Source of the DNA: Candidatus Endomicrobium macrotermitis
GTDB taxonomy: Bacteria; Elusimicrobiota; Endomicrobiia; Endomicrobiales; Endomicrobiaceae
Direction of reading: 5' to 3'
DNA: 61,280 nt
NCBI GenBank assembly: GCA_031271405.1
Contig: JAISVT010000051.1
Coordinates: 1-61,280, forward strand
This document shows, piece after piece, positions 8,917-16,220 of this stretch. The position numbers and the translations under genes were made by a program. A model generated the notes under the pieces. It did no database searches. It saw only the letters and a program-made list of their open reading frames with translations, and had not been told where the DNA came from. How positions within the stretch are numbered: position 1 is the stretch's first letter; each line of letters opens with the position of its first letter.

Positions 8917-9417
8917 TTATTTTAAAATCGTGTGGGACAGTATTCCGGCCGTAAGGAGTTTCGTAACTCTCCATTTTATGACTTTATCGCGCCAGTGCGT
9001 TCTGTAATAGGATATGAATTTTTTCGACGCAAAAAATACCGGAGCAAAAAATATTATTCCCAAAACAATATTTCCCGCAACCAGCGAATTATTGAAATTT
9101 GTCAGGGGAATAATCTCCGCGTTATAAAGGTAAGTCCAAAACGGCACGAGGGAGTCCGCGTTTAAAATAAAAAAACCGATTTTGTCCGCCGCAGGGTCGA
9201 GCGCCAAACCGAGAACCCCGAATAATGTGCACGCGGCAAGCGCGGAACCGATATTTACGCGCAGCAGAAGAATCAAAAAGAAAAAGACGCATTTCATCGC
9301 AATCCCCGGAACAAGGCCGAGAAAAACGCCGACCGCCGCTCCGAAAGCTATTTGGTTCGGCGATATGTCCGTCTGCAGAATTTTTAAGATTTCTTTTATG
9401 AGTTTCGCGATAAACAC
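8917..9417 (-). CDS. Small membrane protein, TIGR03546/DUF2062-like
   Basis: A 166-residue inner-membrane protein with about three hydrophobic segments. An N-terminal cytoplasmic stretch leads into SPNQIAFGAAVGVFLGLVPG, typical of DUF2062-type proteins. The start is a GTG at 9417 preceded by an excellent AGGAGG. It is 13 bases ahead of the large envelope protein gene, the pairing expected for TIGR03546 with TIGR03545. The function of the pair is unknown; constant adjacency suggests they act together at the cytoplasmic membrane. Confidence 0.75.
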   Translation of the reverse strand: MFIAKLIKEILKILQTDISPNQIAFGAAVGVFLGLVPGIAMKCVFFFLILLLRVNIGSALAACTLFGVLGLALDPAADKIGFFILNADSLVPFWTYLYNAEIIPLTNFNNSLVAGNIVLGIIFFAPVFFASKKFISYYRTHWRDKVIKWRVTKLLTAGILSHTILK

Positions 9418-9423
9418 GGTTTC

Positions 9424-9540
9424 CTCCTGTTATTGACGGCCGATGATCGGCGGTTAACTTCAGACAGAGCTTTGCGTACCGGCCGATAAACAGGGCAAAG
9501 CCCTGAACAAACAAATAACAGTTAACCTTAGGGTTAACCG
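9424..9540. repeat. Intergenic inverted repeats
   Basis: Two short palindromes sit between the HAD gene and the membrane pair on the minus strand: GCCGATGATCGGC near 9439-9451, and AACAGTTAACC / GGTTAACCGTT with a TTAG loop near 9515-9540. The second could form a stem-loop after the HAD stop but has no clear U run. Confidence 0.4.
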
Positions 9541-10188
9541 TTATTCGACCAATTTTATTATTTCTTCGGGTTTTTCTGCTATGTAATCCGGTTTAAACTT
9601 ATTTATTTGTTTTATGTCGGAGTAACCGTATAAAACCGCTATTGACGCAATGCCCGCGGCTTTAGCGGCTTTAACGTCATTCTCTCCGTCTCCGATTAAA
9701 ACGGTTTTGCCGGGCTCGGCTTTAGCCTTTTTGATTAAATCCAGAACCGGTTTCGGGTCGGGTTTTTTTACTCCGGCCGTGTCTCCGCCCCAAACTTCGG
9801 TAAAATATTTTGAAAGACCGAGCCTTTTTATTATTTCCCGCGAGAAAATCTCGGTTTTGTTTGAAAGTACCGCCATCGTCTTTTTTTCAGCTTTGAGTTT
9901 TTTAAGAATTTTTTCTATTCCGGCATAGGCGGCGGTCGTGTCGGTAAGAGTCCGCCCGTAATGAAAATTGAAGCGTTCGAGAGCCTTTTTACGCGTTTTT
10001 TCGTCGTGTTCGGGAACGGTTTTGCCTACCAAAACTTTAACGCCGTTTCCGAGGAAAGAACGCACTTCTTTTACGGTAAGAGGTTCAAAACCGAATTCCC
10101 TTCGTACCAGATTTACGGCGGAACTGATGTCTTTTTGGGAATCTATGACCGTTCCGTCCAAATCGAAAATAAGAAAATCGTAGCCCAT
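9541..10188 (-). CDS. HAD-superfamily phosphatase, phosphoglycolate phosphatase-like
   Basis: Small-molecule phosphatase of the haloacid dehalogenase superfamily, 215 residues from the ATG at 10188. Motif I is DLDGTV with the nucleophile Asp near residue 9. Motif II is the Ser/Thr in VLSNKT, motif III the Lys in KKPDPKP, and motif IV the GDGENDVKAA acidic pair. The cap is helical (type C1). This pattern fits Gph/PGP-like enzymes that remove 2-phosphoglycolate, but substrate cannot be told from sequence. A TTG six codons upstream would also fit. It lies downstream of glgP in the same direction. Confidence 0.85.
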   Translation of the reverse strand: MGYDFLIFDLDGTVIDSQKDISSAVNLVRREFGFEPLTVKEVRSFLGNGVKVLVGKTVPEHDEKTRKKALERFNFHYGRTLTDTTAAYAGIEKILKKLKAEKKTMAVLSNKTEIFSREIIKRLGLSKYFTEVWGGDTAGVKKPDPKPVLDLIKKAKAEPGKTVLIGDGENDVKAAKAAGIASIAVLYGYSDIKQINKFKPDYIAEKPEEIIKLVE

Positions 10189-10223
10189 TTTAAAAACCGG
10201 AAACAAGAAAGACGGAATGTTGA

Positions 10224-10263
10224 GAAGCAGGGCAGTGCTTTTTCTTTGCTTTTGCCCTGCTTC
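10224..10263. repeat. Stem-loop between glgP and the HAD gene
   Basis: Eleven-base perfect arms GAAGCAGGGCA / TGCCCTGCTTC at 10224-10234 and 10253-10263, with outer GACGG/CCGTC pairing at 10211-10215 and 10264-10268. It lies just after the glgP stop on the minus strand. Without a solid U run it may be an attenuator, an mRNA-stabilising hairpin or a repeat element rather than a full terminator. Confidence 0.5.
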
Positions 10264-10292
10264 CCGTCATCTCATCTTCTTGTCTTCCGCCT

Positions 10293-12908
10293 CTATATGT
10301 TCTGCTGCCATTTTACGGCTCTGGGAATGTATTGTATTTCTCCGGAATATTGAGGCAAAACTCTTACCGTATATCCGCAATGTCCCACTTTGTCGGTCAA
10401 AACTTTGCCTTCATATATGTAAAAGTCGCCTTCTTTGGAAACAAGCCTCATTTCGTCTATTTCCTGTTCGCTTACGACTTGTTTGGAATCAAGATATCCG
10501 CTGTAAATCTGTACGCTTACGTCATCCGGAACCAGCAAACCGAGATCTACTTTTGCCTGTACGGTAAGAGTATTCGAAATTTTTATTTCGTCTTTGACAT
10601 TGTCGTCCGAAAAAACTATTTTTACGGAATCCCAGTTTTTACGGATATTTTCAGACCACACGGCTTTCTTTTTGGCTTCGGCGAAACCGTCTTTTTTGAG
10701 TTTTTCATGCGCCAGCGCCGTCGGTATGTAAAACTTTCTCACATATTCTTCGACCATTCTGTTTGTGTTAAAAACCGGCCCCAAAGTTTTCATCGAAAGC
10801 TTCATCTTTTTTATCCAGTCGCGCGGAATACCGTCCGTTCTTCTCGCGTAATACAGAGGTATGATTTCTTTTTCAAGAGTTTCGTAAATGGCTTTGCTTT
10901 CGACTTCGTCCTGATATTCTTTGTCCGGATAACGGTCTATGGAACCTATTGTCCAGCCGTTTTCGCCGTTGTAGCCTTCGCACCACCAGCCGTCCAAAAC
11001 GCTGAAATTGATAACGCCGTTAACTGCGGCTTTCATTCCGCTTGTTCCGGACGCTTCCTCGGGTCTTAAAGGATTGTTAAGCCATATGTCGGCGCCCTGT
11101 ACAAGATAATGCGCCACGTTCATATCGTAGTCTTCCAAAAATACCACTTTATAGCGCAGTTCCGGGTCGCTTGCCATATTGACGATCTTTTTTATTATTT
11201 CTTTTCCGATATTGTCCTGCGGATGAGATTTTCCGGCTATGATTATCTGCACGGGAAAATCTTTGTTTGTGAGAATTTTCTTTATTCTTTCCAAATCTTT
11301 GAAAATAAGATCTCCGCGCTTATAAGCCGCAAATCTTCTGGCAAAACCTATGGTAAGCGCTTCAGGGTCTAAAACTTCGTCGGCATAACTTATCATTTGT
11401 TGGGATGCTCCGCGTCTCTCAAGCTGCTGTCTGAGCCTTGCCCTTGCGAAAGACACAAGCCTTTCTTTTCTTCTTTCGTGGCTTCTCCATATTTCAGCGT
11501 CCGGAATCTGCGTTACTCTGTTCCACAGGGAATGGTCTGCGGGCTCGTCTTTCCATGAGGCTCCCAGGTATCTGTCGAAAAGTTCGGCAAACTCGTAAGA
11601 AATCCAGGTGTTTGTATGGATTCCGTTTGTAATATGCGTTATCGGCACTTCTTTTCTCGGTATTTCAGGCCATAATCCCGACCACATTTCTCTTGCTACC
11701 GTCGCATGCAGCCTGCTTACGCCGTTTGCTTTGTTAGACATTCTCAAAGCGAGAATCGTCATTGAAAAATTCGGCTGTTCGGCATTAACCGTAAGTTCTT
11801 TCACGGGGAAAGAGCCCAGCGCCAGAAAATTTTCTTTCTTAATTCCCATTTTTTTAGACATCGCCTCGAAATATTTCAAAAACAAATCGGTTGTGAACAT
11901 TTCGTTTCCCGCGGGAACCGGTGTATGCGTCGTGAAAACGCAGCCGTTTTTTACCATATGAAAAGCTTCTTCGGCCGAGAGACCGTTCTCTTCTATGTAT
12001 TCTTTCATTTTTTCAAAAAGCAGGAACGCGGAATGACCTTCGTTGATATGTATTATGTCCGGGTCAAGTTTCAGCGCTTTGAGCAGTTTTATCCCGCCCA
12101 TGCCAAGAATTATTTCCTGGAGTATGCGCATTTCTCTGTCGCCGCCGTACAATTGCCCGGTAATTTTTCTTACGTCTGCGGGGTTTTTGTTGAAATCGGT
12201 ATCTAAAAGATAAAGCGGCACTCTGCCTACCTGAAGTTTCCATACTCTTGCGTATATTTTTTGTTTAGGGGTGTCTATGTCTATAATCAGGTAAGTTCCG
12301 TCTTCGTTTTTTACCGGCTGCAAAGGCATCCGCGTAAAATGGTTTTCGCTGTATTCTTCCTGCTGCCAGCCGTCAAAAGTCAAATATTGTTTGAAATAAC
12401 CGTATCTGTACAGTATCCCTACTCCCACCAGAGGAAGCCCGAGGTCGCTTGCGGATTTAAGATGGTCCCCGGACAATACCCCGAGGCCTCCCGAATAAAT
12501 CGGAATACTTTCGTGAATTGCAAATTCCGTCGAGAAATATGCAAACTGCATGTTTTGGTGTTCCTTGCAGGAGTCCGCATACCATGTGTTCATATTCATA
12601 TATTTTTCAAGTTCGCTTTTTACTCTTTCCATGTGGGAAACGAAACTGTTGTCCTGTGAGAGCTCGATGAGTCTTTTCTGGTTTACCATGCCCAACATAG
12701 CTCTTGGATTATGGTAAGTTTCTTCCCATAAATCTCTGTCCATTCTCCTGAAAAGCTCTACGGCGTCGCTGTTCCAGCACCACCATAAATTGTTGGCTAT
12801 AGTAAGCAGCGGAGCAAGAATTTCCGGAAGATTAGGCACCACTACAAAAGGCTTTACGTTTTGCGCGAAAAAAGTCTCCTGTTTTTCGTTGAATAAATCG
12901 TTGTTCAT
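10293..12908 (-). CDS. glgP: Alpha-glucan (glycogen) phosphorylase
   Basis: Phosphorolyses alpha-1,4 glucan chains to glucose-1-phosphate in the cytoplasm. The product is 871 residues. The N-terminus (about 15-120, with NLWWCWNSDAVELFRR) is the DUF3417-type module of the shorter GlgP class (TIGR02094-like). The GT35 catalytic region follows, with the pyridoxal-phosphate site EASGTSGMKAAVNGV and the glucan site TNGIHTNTW. The start at 12908 has AAGGAGCG seven bases upstream; the frame extends eleven codons further but lacks a binding site there. A good promoter lies at 12954-12983. It implies glycogen storage and shares its direction with a HAD phosphatase. Confidence 0.95.
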   Translation of the reverse strand: MNNDLFNEKQETFFAQNVKPFVVVPNLPEILAPLLTIANNLWWCWNSDAVELFRRMDRDLWEETYHNPRAMLGMVNQKRLIELSQDNSFVSHMERVKSELEKYMNMNTWYADSCKEHQNMQFAYFSTEFAIHESIPIYSGGLGVLSGDHLKSASDLGLPLVGVGILYRYGYFKQYLTFDGWQQEEYSENHFTRMPLQPVKNEDGTYLIIDIDTPKQKIYARVWKLQVGRVPLYLLDTDFNKNPADVRKITGQLYGGDREMRILQEIILGMGGIKLLKALKLDPDIIHINEGHSAFLLFEKMKEYIEENGLSAEEAFHMVKNGCVFTTHTPVPAGNEMFTTDLFLKYFEAMSKKMGIKKENFLALGSFPVKELTVNAEQPNFSMTILALRMSNKANGVSRLHATVAREMWSGLWPEIPRKEVPITHITNGIHTNTWISYEFAELFDRYLGASWKDEPADHSLWNRVTQIPDAEIWRSHERRKERLVSFARARLRQQLERRGASQQMISYADEVLDPEALTIGFARRFAAYKRGDLIFKDLERIKKILTNKDFPVQIIIAGKSHPQDNIGKEIIKKIVNMASDPELRYKVVFLEDYDMNVAHYLVQGADIWLNNPLRPEEASGTSGMKAAVNGVINFSVLDGWWCEGYNGENGWTIGSIDRYPDKEYQDEVESKAIYETLEKEIIPLYYARRTDGIPRDWIKKMKLSMKTLGPVFNTNRMVEEYVRKFYIPTALAHEKLKKDGFAEAKKKAVWSENIRKNWDSVKIVFSDDNVKDEIKISNTLTVQAKVDLGLLVPDDVSVQIYSGYLDSKQVVSEQEIDEMRLVSKEGDFYIYEGKVLTDKVGHCGYTVRVLPQYSGEIQYIPRAVKWQQNI

Positions 12909-12953
12909 TATTCGCTCCTTAAATTTGCTGAAAATTATCAAAATATCCTCAAT

Positions 12954-12983
12954 ATGATATTAAACTTTAGCATTCTTTGTCAA
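12954..12983 (-). promoter_or_regulatory. Sigma-70-type promoter for glgP
   Basis: On the minus strand TTGACA (12978-12983) and TATCAT (12954-12959) are separated by 18 bases. The same -35/-10 pair with the same spacing occurs before lysA. Transcription would start about 40 bases before the glgP ATG. The remaining bases of the 12942-13121 gap hold only the terminator at 13072. Confidence 0.8.
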
Positions 12984-13071
12984 AAGCCGTTTTCGGGTTT
13001 TATTTATTCGATCGGTATTTAGTATTTAACGGAAAGTTTTAAGGGTCTGCGGCGGAAGATTTACGGAAATA

Positions 13072-13107
13072 AAAAAAGGGCAGAGTTTAAAAACTCTGCC
13101 CTTTTTT
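13072..13107 (-). terminator. Rho-independent terminator after the exported protein gene
   Basis: Near-perfect hairpin AAAAAAGGGCAGAGTTT / AAACTCTGCCCTTTTTT with a two-base loop. On the minus strand it ends in a U run 15 bases past the stop of the gene at 13122. It also insulates glgP. Confidence 0.93.
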
Positions 13108-13121
13108 GAAGGAAATAAAAC

Positions 13122-13721
13122 TTATTCGTAAATTATATCGTCAAGATATATTACGAATCCGTTGGAATTATCGTCTTTGGAAGCCGCCCAGCAGAAACCG
13201 CCGATGACGTGCGACAAATCTCTGCCTTTAAGATCGATCGTGTATTTCTGCCATTCTTTTTTAAGTTCGACGGGTCCGACGGCCATTGAGTCTGAATCCG
13301 GGAATTCTCCGGTGATTCCGCCCATTTTAAATTCGGCTATTTTTTCGCCGCCTACCGCTCCGCGCGCCCAGAAAGTAAGTTTCGTTGCGCCGGATAAATC
13401 ATATCCGCCTTTCTTTTCTCCCCAATTGTTTGCAGGCTGCTGCCAGTAAATTCCCGACCATCCCGCGCCCTGGGTCATCTTTGCGCTGTAAGTAATTTTG
13501 ATGCAATAACTTCCGCTTCTGGGGTTTTCGGTGCTGGCGAGATTAATCTTAATATCGCCGTAATCGCCCATCCATCCGGAAGGGGCAAAATGATTCTCTT
13601 TCGAGTTATGTTCGACATAAACTGCGAAAGGTTTGAACGCCGGGGCTTTTTGAGCCATTACTGCCGCTGAAATCGTTCCTACAAAGGCTGCCGCTAAAAC
13701 TAACGACATGATTTTTTTCAT
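13122..13721 (-). CDS. Exported protein with carbohydrate-binding-like fold
   Basis: A 199-residue protein with a clear Sec signal peptide (MKKIMSLVLAAAFVGTISAAVMAQ, cleavage probably after the Ala-Gln region near residue 24). The mature part looks like a jelly-roll galactose-binding-like domain of the CBM type: Trp-rich (SGWMGDYGD, GAGWSGIYWQQP), a LTFWARG strand, KKEWQKYTIDL, and a closing IYLDDIIYE strand. Such domains bind glycans or decorate secreted enzymes; no catalytic domain is attached. Its upstream region carries the same promoter motif as the neighbouring ECF sigma gene, so it is probably a sigma target. A terminator follows. Confidence 0.7.
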   Translation of the reverse strand: MKKIMSLVLAAAFVGTISAAVMAQKAPAFKPFAVYVEHNSKENHFAPSGWMGDYGDIKINLASTENPRSGSYCIKITYSAKMTQGAGWSGIYWQQPANNWGEKKGGYDLSGATKLTFWARGAVGGEKIAEFKMGGITGEFPDSDSMAVGPVELKKEWQKYTIDLKGRDLSHVIGGFCWAASKDDNSNGFVIYLDDIIYE

Positions 13722-13766
13722 GGTACTCTCCTTTTTAAATTGACGCCTTTTGGCATCATTAATATA

Positions 13767-13795
13767 TAAGACAGCTTAAAACCCCAAAATGTTAC
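13767..13795 (-). promoter_or_regulatory. Candidate ECF sigma promoter (exported protein)
   Basis: On the minus strand GTAACATTTT (complement of 13786-13795) is followed, 18 bases after GTAAC, by GTCTTA (complement of 13767-13772). It matches the site ahead of the ECF sigma gene at 15228-15255 in ten consecutive -35 bases and in GTCTwA of the -10. Confidence 0.6.
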
Positions 13796-13822
13796 AATCG
13801 TTTACCGGCCGGTAACGGAAAA

Positions 13823-14197
13823 CTATTCGGACTGTTCTCTGATTTGCCTTATTTCATGCTCTTTCAAGAGACTAATATATATAGTTTTTTGCTGTCCGTC
13901 AAGTATTCCTTTGATATTTTCTCTCATCATATGAAGCTGCATCTTTATTTTCGGATTAACCTCTTTCATAATATCGTCTATGGCGATTTTATTGTCGGCA
14001 AGAATATTGAATAGCAGGGCTTTTTGAACGTCGCTTAAACTTAAAGTCTGCGTAAGAGGTTCGAGCCTTTCGAATCTGTACTGAAAATTGTAGATTTCTT
14101 TGCTTTTTATCGCGCTTTTGACCATATAACCGCCGGCAAAACCCGCTGCAAATATCAGAAAGCACAATATTACGGCTTTAGTTTTAATCGAAAACAT
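13823..14197 (-). CDS. Spy/CpxP-like periplasmic protein
   Basis: A 124-residue protein with an N-terminal membrane anchor or uncleaved signal (residues 7-26) followed by an all-helical region. The LSLSDVQKALLFNIL segment resembles the LTxxQ motif of Spy/CpxP-type periplasmic chaperones and metal-resistance sensors; Met-rich QLHMMREN fits the class. It is the third gene of the sigma/anti-sigma cassette, four bases after the anti-sigma stop. This arrangement suggests a periplasmic sensor or modulator of the envelope stress response, as inferred from related cassettes. Identity is by pattern only. Confidence 0.65.
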   Translation of the reverse strand: MFSIKTKAVILCFLIFAAGFAGGYMVKSAIKSKEIYNFQYRFERLEPLTQTLSLSDVQKALLFNILADNKIAIDDIMKEVNPKIKMQLHMMRENIKGILDGQQKTIYISLLKEHEIRQIREQSE

Positions 14198-14201
14198 TTG
14201 T

Positions 14202-14633
14202 TTATCCCATTAAGTCCGAAATTATTTTATCGCAGGCCGACGCGTCTTTCAAAACGTATTTGTTTAAAGCGTCTATATTGTCGTAACTGTCTTTGGCGGA
14301 AACGTCAGGGGTAAGGAAATTGAAAGTCGCTATGACTCCGAGCAGGAATACCGCAGTAAGCAGAGAAACTTTTATCGTCTGAAAAAAAACGGGAATGAAG
14401 TTTGTCTCCTGAAATTTGTCTCCGATTTTTTGCATTATTACGCTTTCGAAATTGTCTCCCGCTTTTTGCGCAGGCAGGTTCGCAAGCGAAGACTTTAAAT
14501 TTTTAAGCAGAAAATATTCGTTTAAACATTCCTTGCACGATTTCAAATGATCCTCAAGCAAAATCCTTTCGTTTTGAGGAAGTTTGTCGTCTACATAAAG
14601 ACTCAACTTTAAAACAAAATCTTTACATTTCAT
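14202..14633 (-). CDS. Membrane-bound zinc-finger anti-sigma factor
   Basis: A 143-residue protein with the N-terminal zinc-binding anti-sigma signature HLKSCKEC (His29, Cys33, Cys36; an earlier Cys3 may complete the site). A membrane segment follows near residues 90-110, then a short periplasmic tail. Such ZAS proteins hold an ECF sigma factor inactive at the membrane until a signal releases it. It follows the sigma gene by 15 bases and has a GAGGG ribosome binding site overlapping that spacer, so the pair should be made together. The periplasmic Spy-like protein downstream is the likely sensory partner. Confidence 0.88.
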   Translation of the reverse strand: MKCKDFVLKLSLYVDDKLPQNERILLEDHLKSCKECLNEYFLLKNLKSSLANLPAQKAGDNFESVIMQKIGDKFQETNFIPVFFQTIKVSLLTAVFLLGVIATFNFLTPDVSAKDSYDNIDALNKYVLKDASACDKIISDLMG

Positions 14634-14648
14634 TTTTGTGCCCTCGTT

Positions 14649-15209
14649 TTAAATTTTAATAATGCTTTTTAATCTGCTTCTGGCCCTGAACAGCCAGACT
14701 TTTACTTTCGCGTCTGAAATTTCCATTATTTGCGCTATTTCTTCATACGAAATGTCTTCTATATCTCTCAGCGTCACAATCATTCTGTATTTTTCGGGCA
14801 GTTCCAGCAAAGCTTTTCTTATAATGCTTTGGGTTTCGGCCGAAAGGAAATTTTGTTCCACGTCGGATTTCGGGTCTGCCAACACTTCTTTGAGGGAGAG
14901 ATTGTCTTTGCCCGCCAGTTCCGTTTCTATGGAAACCGTATTGCTCTTTCTTTTGTTAAGGACATTATAACATTCGTTAACCGTAATTCTGTACAGCCAT
15001 GTCGAAAAAGCCGATTTTTCTTCGAAAGAATTCAAGTTAGAGTAAACTTTCAAAAAAACGTTTTGGGCTACGTCGTCGCTTTCGGAATGACTCGAAGTAA
15101 AAGAAAAAGCAATGTTAAAAACTTTGTCTTTATACCTTGTTATAATGGATTCAAAAGCGTTTAAATGGCCGTCTTTTGCAAGTTTTACAAGCTGAATGTC
15201 GCTTAACAT
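14649..15209 (-). CDS. ECF RNA polymerase sigma factor
   Basis: A 186-residue group 4 sigma factor. Region 2 (residues about 20-90, including the DDVAQNVFLKVY and SAFSTWLYRI segments) recognises and melts the -10. Region 4 (about 130-180, LPEKYRMIVTLRDIEDISYEEIA and a helix-turn-helix ending in KVWLFRARSRLK) binds the -35. The ATG at 15209 is preferred over a TTG two codons earlier. The next gene is a zinc-finger anti-sigma factor, so activity should be controlled by release at the membrane. A motif likely to be its own promoter lies upstream and recurs ahead of the exported protein gene at 13721. Confidence 0.93.
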   Translation of the reverse strand: MLSDIQLVKLAKDGHLNAFESIITRYKDKVFNIAFSFTSSHSESDDVAQNVFLKVYSNLNSFEEKSAFSTWLYRITVNECYNVLNKRKSNTVSIETELAGKDNLSLKEVLADPKSDVEQNFLSAETQSIIRKALLELPEKYRMIVTLRDIEDISYEEIAQIMEISDAKVKVWLFRARSRLKSIIKI

Positions 15210-15227
15210 TAACAAACTCTCAATAAA

Positions 15228-15255
15228 TTAGACTGTTTTTTCTCTAAAATGTTAC
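15228..15255 (-). promoter_or_regulatory. Candidate autoregulated ECF sigma promoter
   Basis: On the minus strand GTAACATTTT (complement of 15246-15255) and GTCTAA (complement of 15228-15233), with 17 bases between GTAAC and GTCTAA. The spacing and the GTAAC/GTC elements are typical of ECF promoters. The site is placed to start transcription about 12 bases ahead of the sigma ATG. Confidence 0.62.
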
Positions 15256-15302
15256 GTTTTACAAATTTTTTTCAAAAATTAAGAAAATTATTATCGGAAA
15301 AT

Positions 15303-16058
15303 TTAAAATCTCTTTGAAAATTCATACATAATTACGGATGAAGCTATTGCGGCGTTCAGGGACTCCGCATTCCCGGGCATTTTTATTCTTATAAGCAAAT
15401 CCGCAAGTTTTTCGGTTTCCGGTTTTAATCCTTTCGACTCGTTCCCTATAATTAAGGCGGTTTTGTCTTTAAAAATGTCTTTATCAGGGTTTTTACCGCC
15501 TTCAAGCGATGCCGCTGTTATAAAAACGGATTCATTTTTCATAATATTTACCGTTTCAGCTATATCCGTATTGTCTAAAACCGGTATATGAAATATAGAA
15601 CCCATTGAAGACCTGACGGTTTTATCGGAATATATATCCGCGCTTTCTTTTGAAACGAAAACGGCTTTTGCGCCGAAAGCGTGGGCGGAGCGTATTATCG
15701 TTCCGAGGTTTCCGGGATCCTGTATGTTTTCCAAAATAACGTACAATCCGTTTTGTTTAATGATTTTTTCTGCGGCATATTTCTTTTTTTCAACGACGGC
15801 TATTATTCCCTGCGGAGTCTGCGCGGATGAAATTTTTTCGAAAAGACGCTGCGAAAATACCAGAGTTTTTGCGTTTTTTGTTATGCCGTTTGAAAATTCT
15901 TCCGAAACCGCGATTTCTCTTATGTTCCATCCGCCGGGAATTTCATTGACCTGTTTTTTCCCTTCGACAATAAAAAAACCGCTTTTATCGCGTTCTTTTT
16001 TTGTTTTAAGCGCTAAAATTTCTTTATAATTGTTGTTTTGCAAACTTTCTATAACCAT
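15303..16058 (-). CDS. TrmH/SpoU-family RNA 2'-O-methyltransferase
   Basis: SAM-dependent methyltransferase with a knotted SPOUT fold, 251 residues. The N-terminal part is the SpoU substrate-binding domain (FIVEGKKQVNE). The C-terminal half carries the three SpoU motifs: NIQDPGNLGTIIRSAHAFGA, LIIGNESKGL and IRIKMPGNAESLNAAIASSV. It is closest in layout to the RlmB/TsnR group that methylates 23S rRNA or tRNA ribose; the exact target cannot be read. It is a single gene, divergent from lysA. A TATAGT lies only four bases before its ATG, without a clear -35 partner. Confidence 0.9.
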   Translation of the reverse strand: MVIESLQNNNYKEILALKTKKERDKSGFFIVEGKKQVNEIPGGWNIREIAVSEEFSNGITKNAKTLVFSQRLFEKISSAQTPQGIIAVVEKKKYAAEKIIKQNGLYVILENIQDPGNLGTIIRSAHAFGAKAVFVSKESADIYSDKTVRSSMGSIFHIPVLDNTDIAETVNIMKNESVFITAASLEGGKNPDKDIFKDKTALIIGNESKGLKPETEKLADLLIRIKMPGNAESLNAAIASSVIMYEFSKRF

Positions 16059-16159
16059 AAAGACTATAATTTACCACTTATTGACAAAAAAAACAACCCG
16101 AAGCGGCAATTTTTTCCCGTGCATCTATACGTCCGGTACTTCAGGCTTTCCGCGTTCCT

Positions 16160-16189
16160 TTGACACTGCAGACAGTATTTTTGTATCAT
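16160..16189 (+). promoter_or_regulatory. Sigma-70-type promoter for lysA
   Basis: TTGACA at 16160-16165 and TATCAT at 16184-16189, 18 bases apart, identical in elements and spacing to the glgP promoter. The start codon follows at 16221 after an AGGGG. The rest of the 16059-16220 divergent gap shows nothing further that I can support. Confidence 0.8.
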
Positions 16190-16220
16190 TACGAAATTAA
16201 TCGGTAAAAAAGGGGTTCGG

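Noticed and set aside
9424-9540. Rho-independent terminator after the HAD gene
   Set aside because: The GGTTAACC stem lacks a U run on the minus transcript; kept only as an inverted repeat.
10332-11069. 245-codon plus-strand frame opposite glgP
   Set aside because: Shadow of the glgP reading frame; aromatic-rich with no family pattern.
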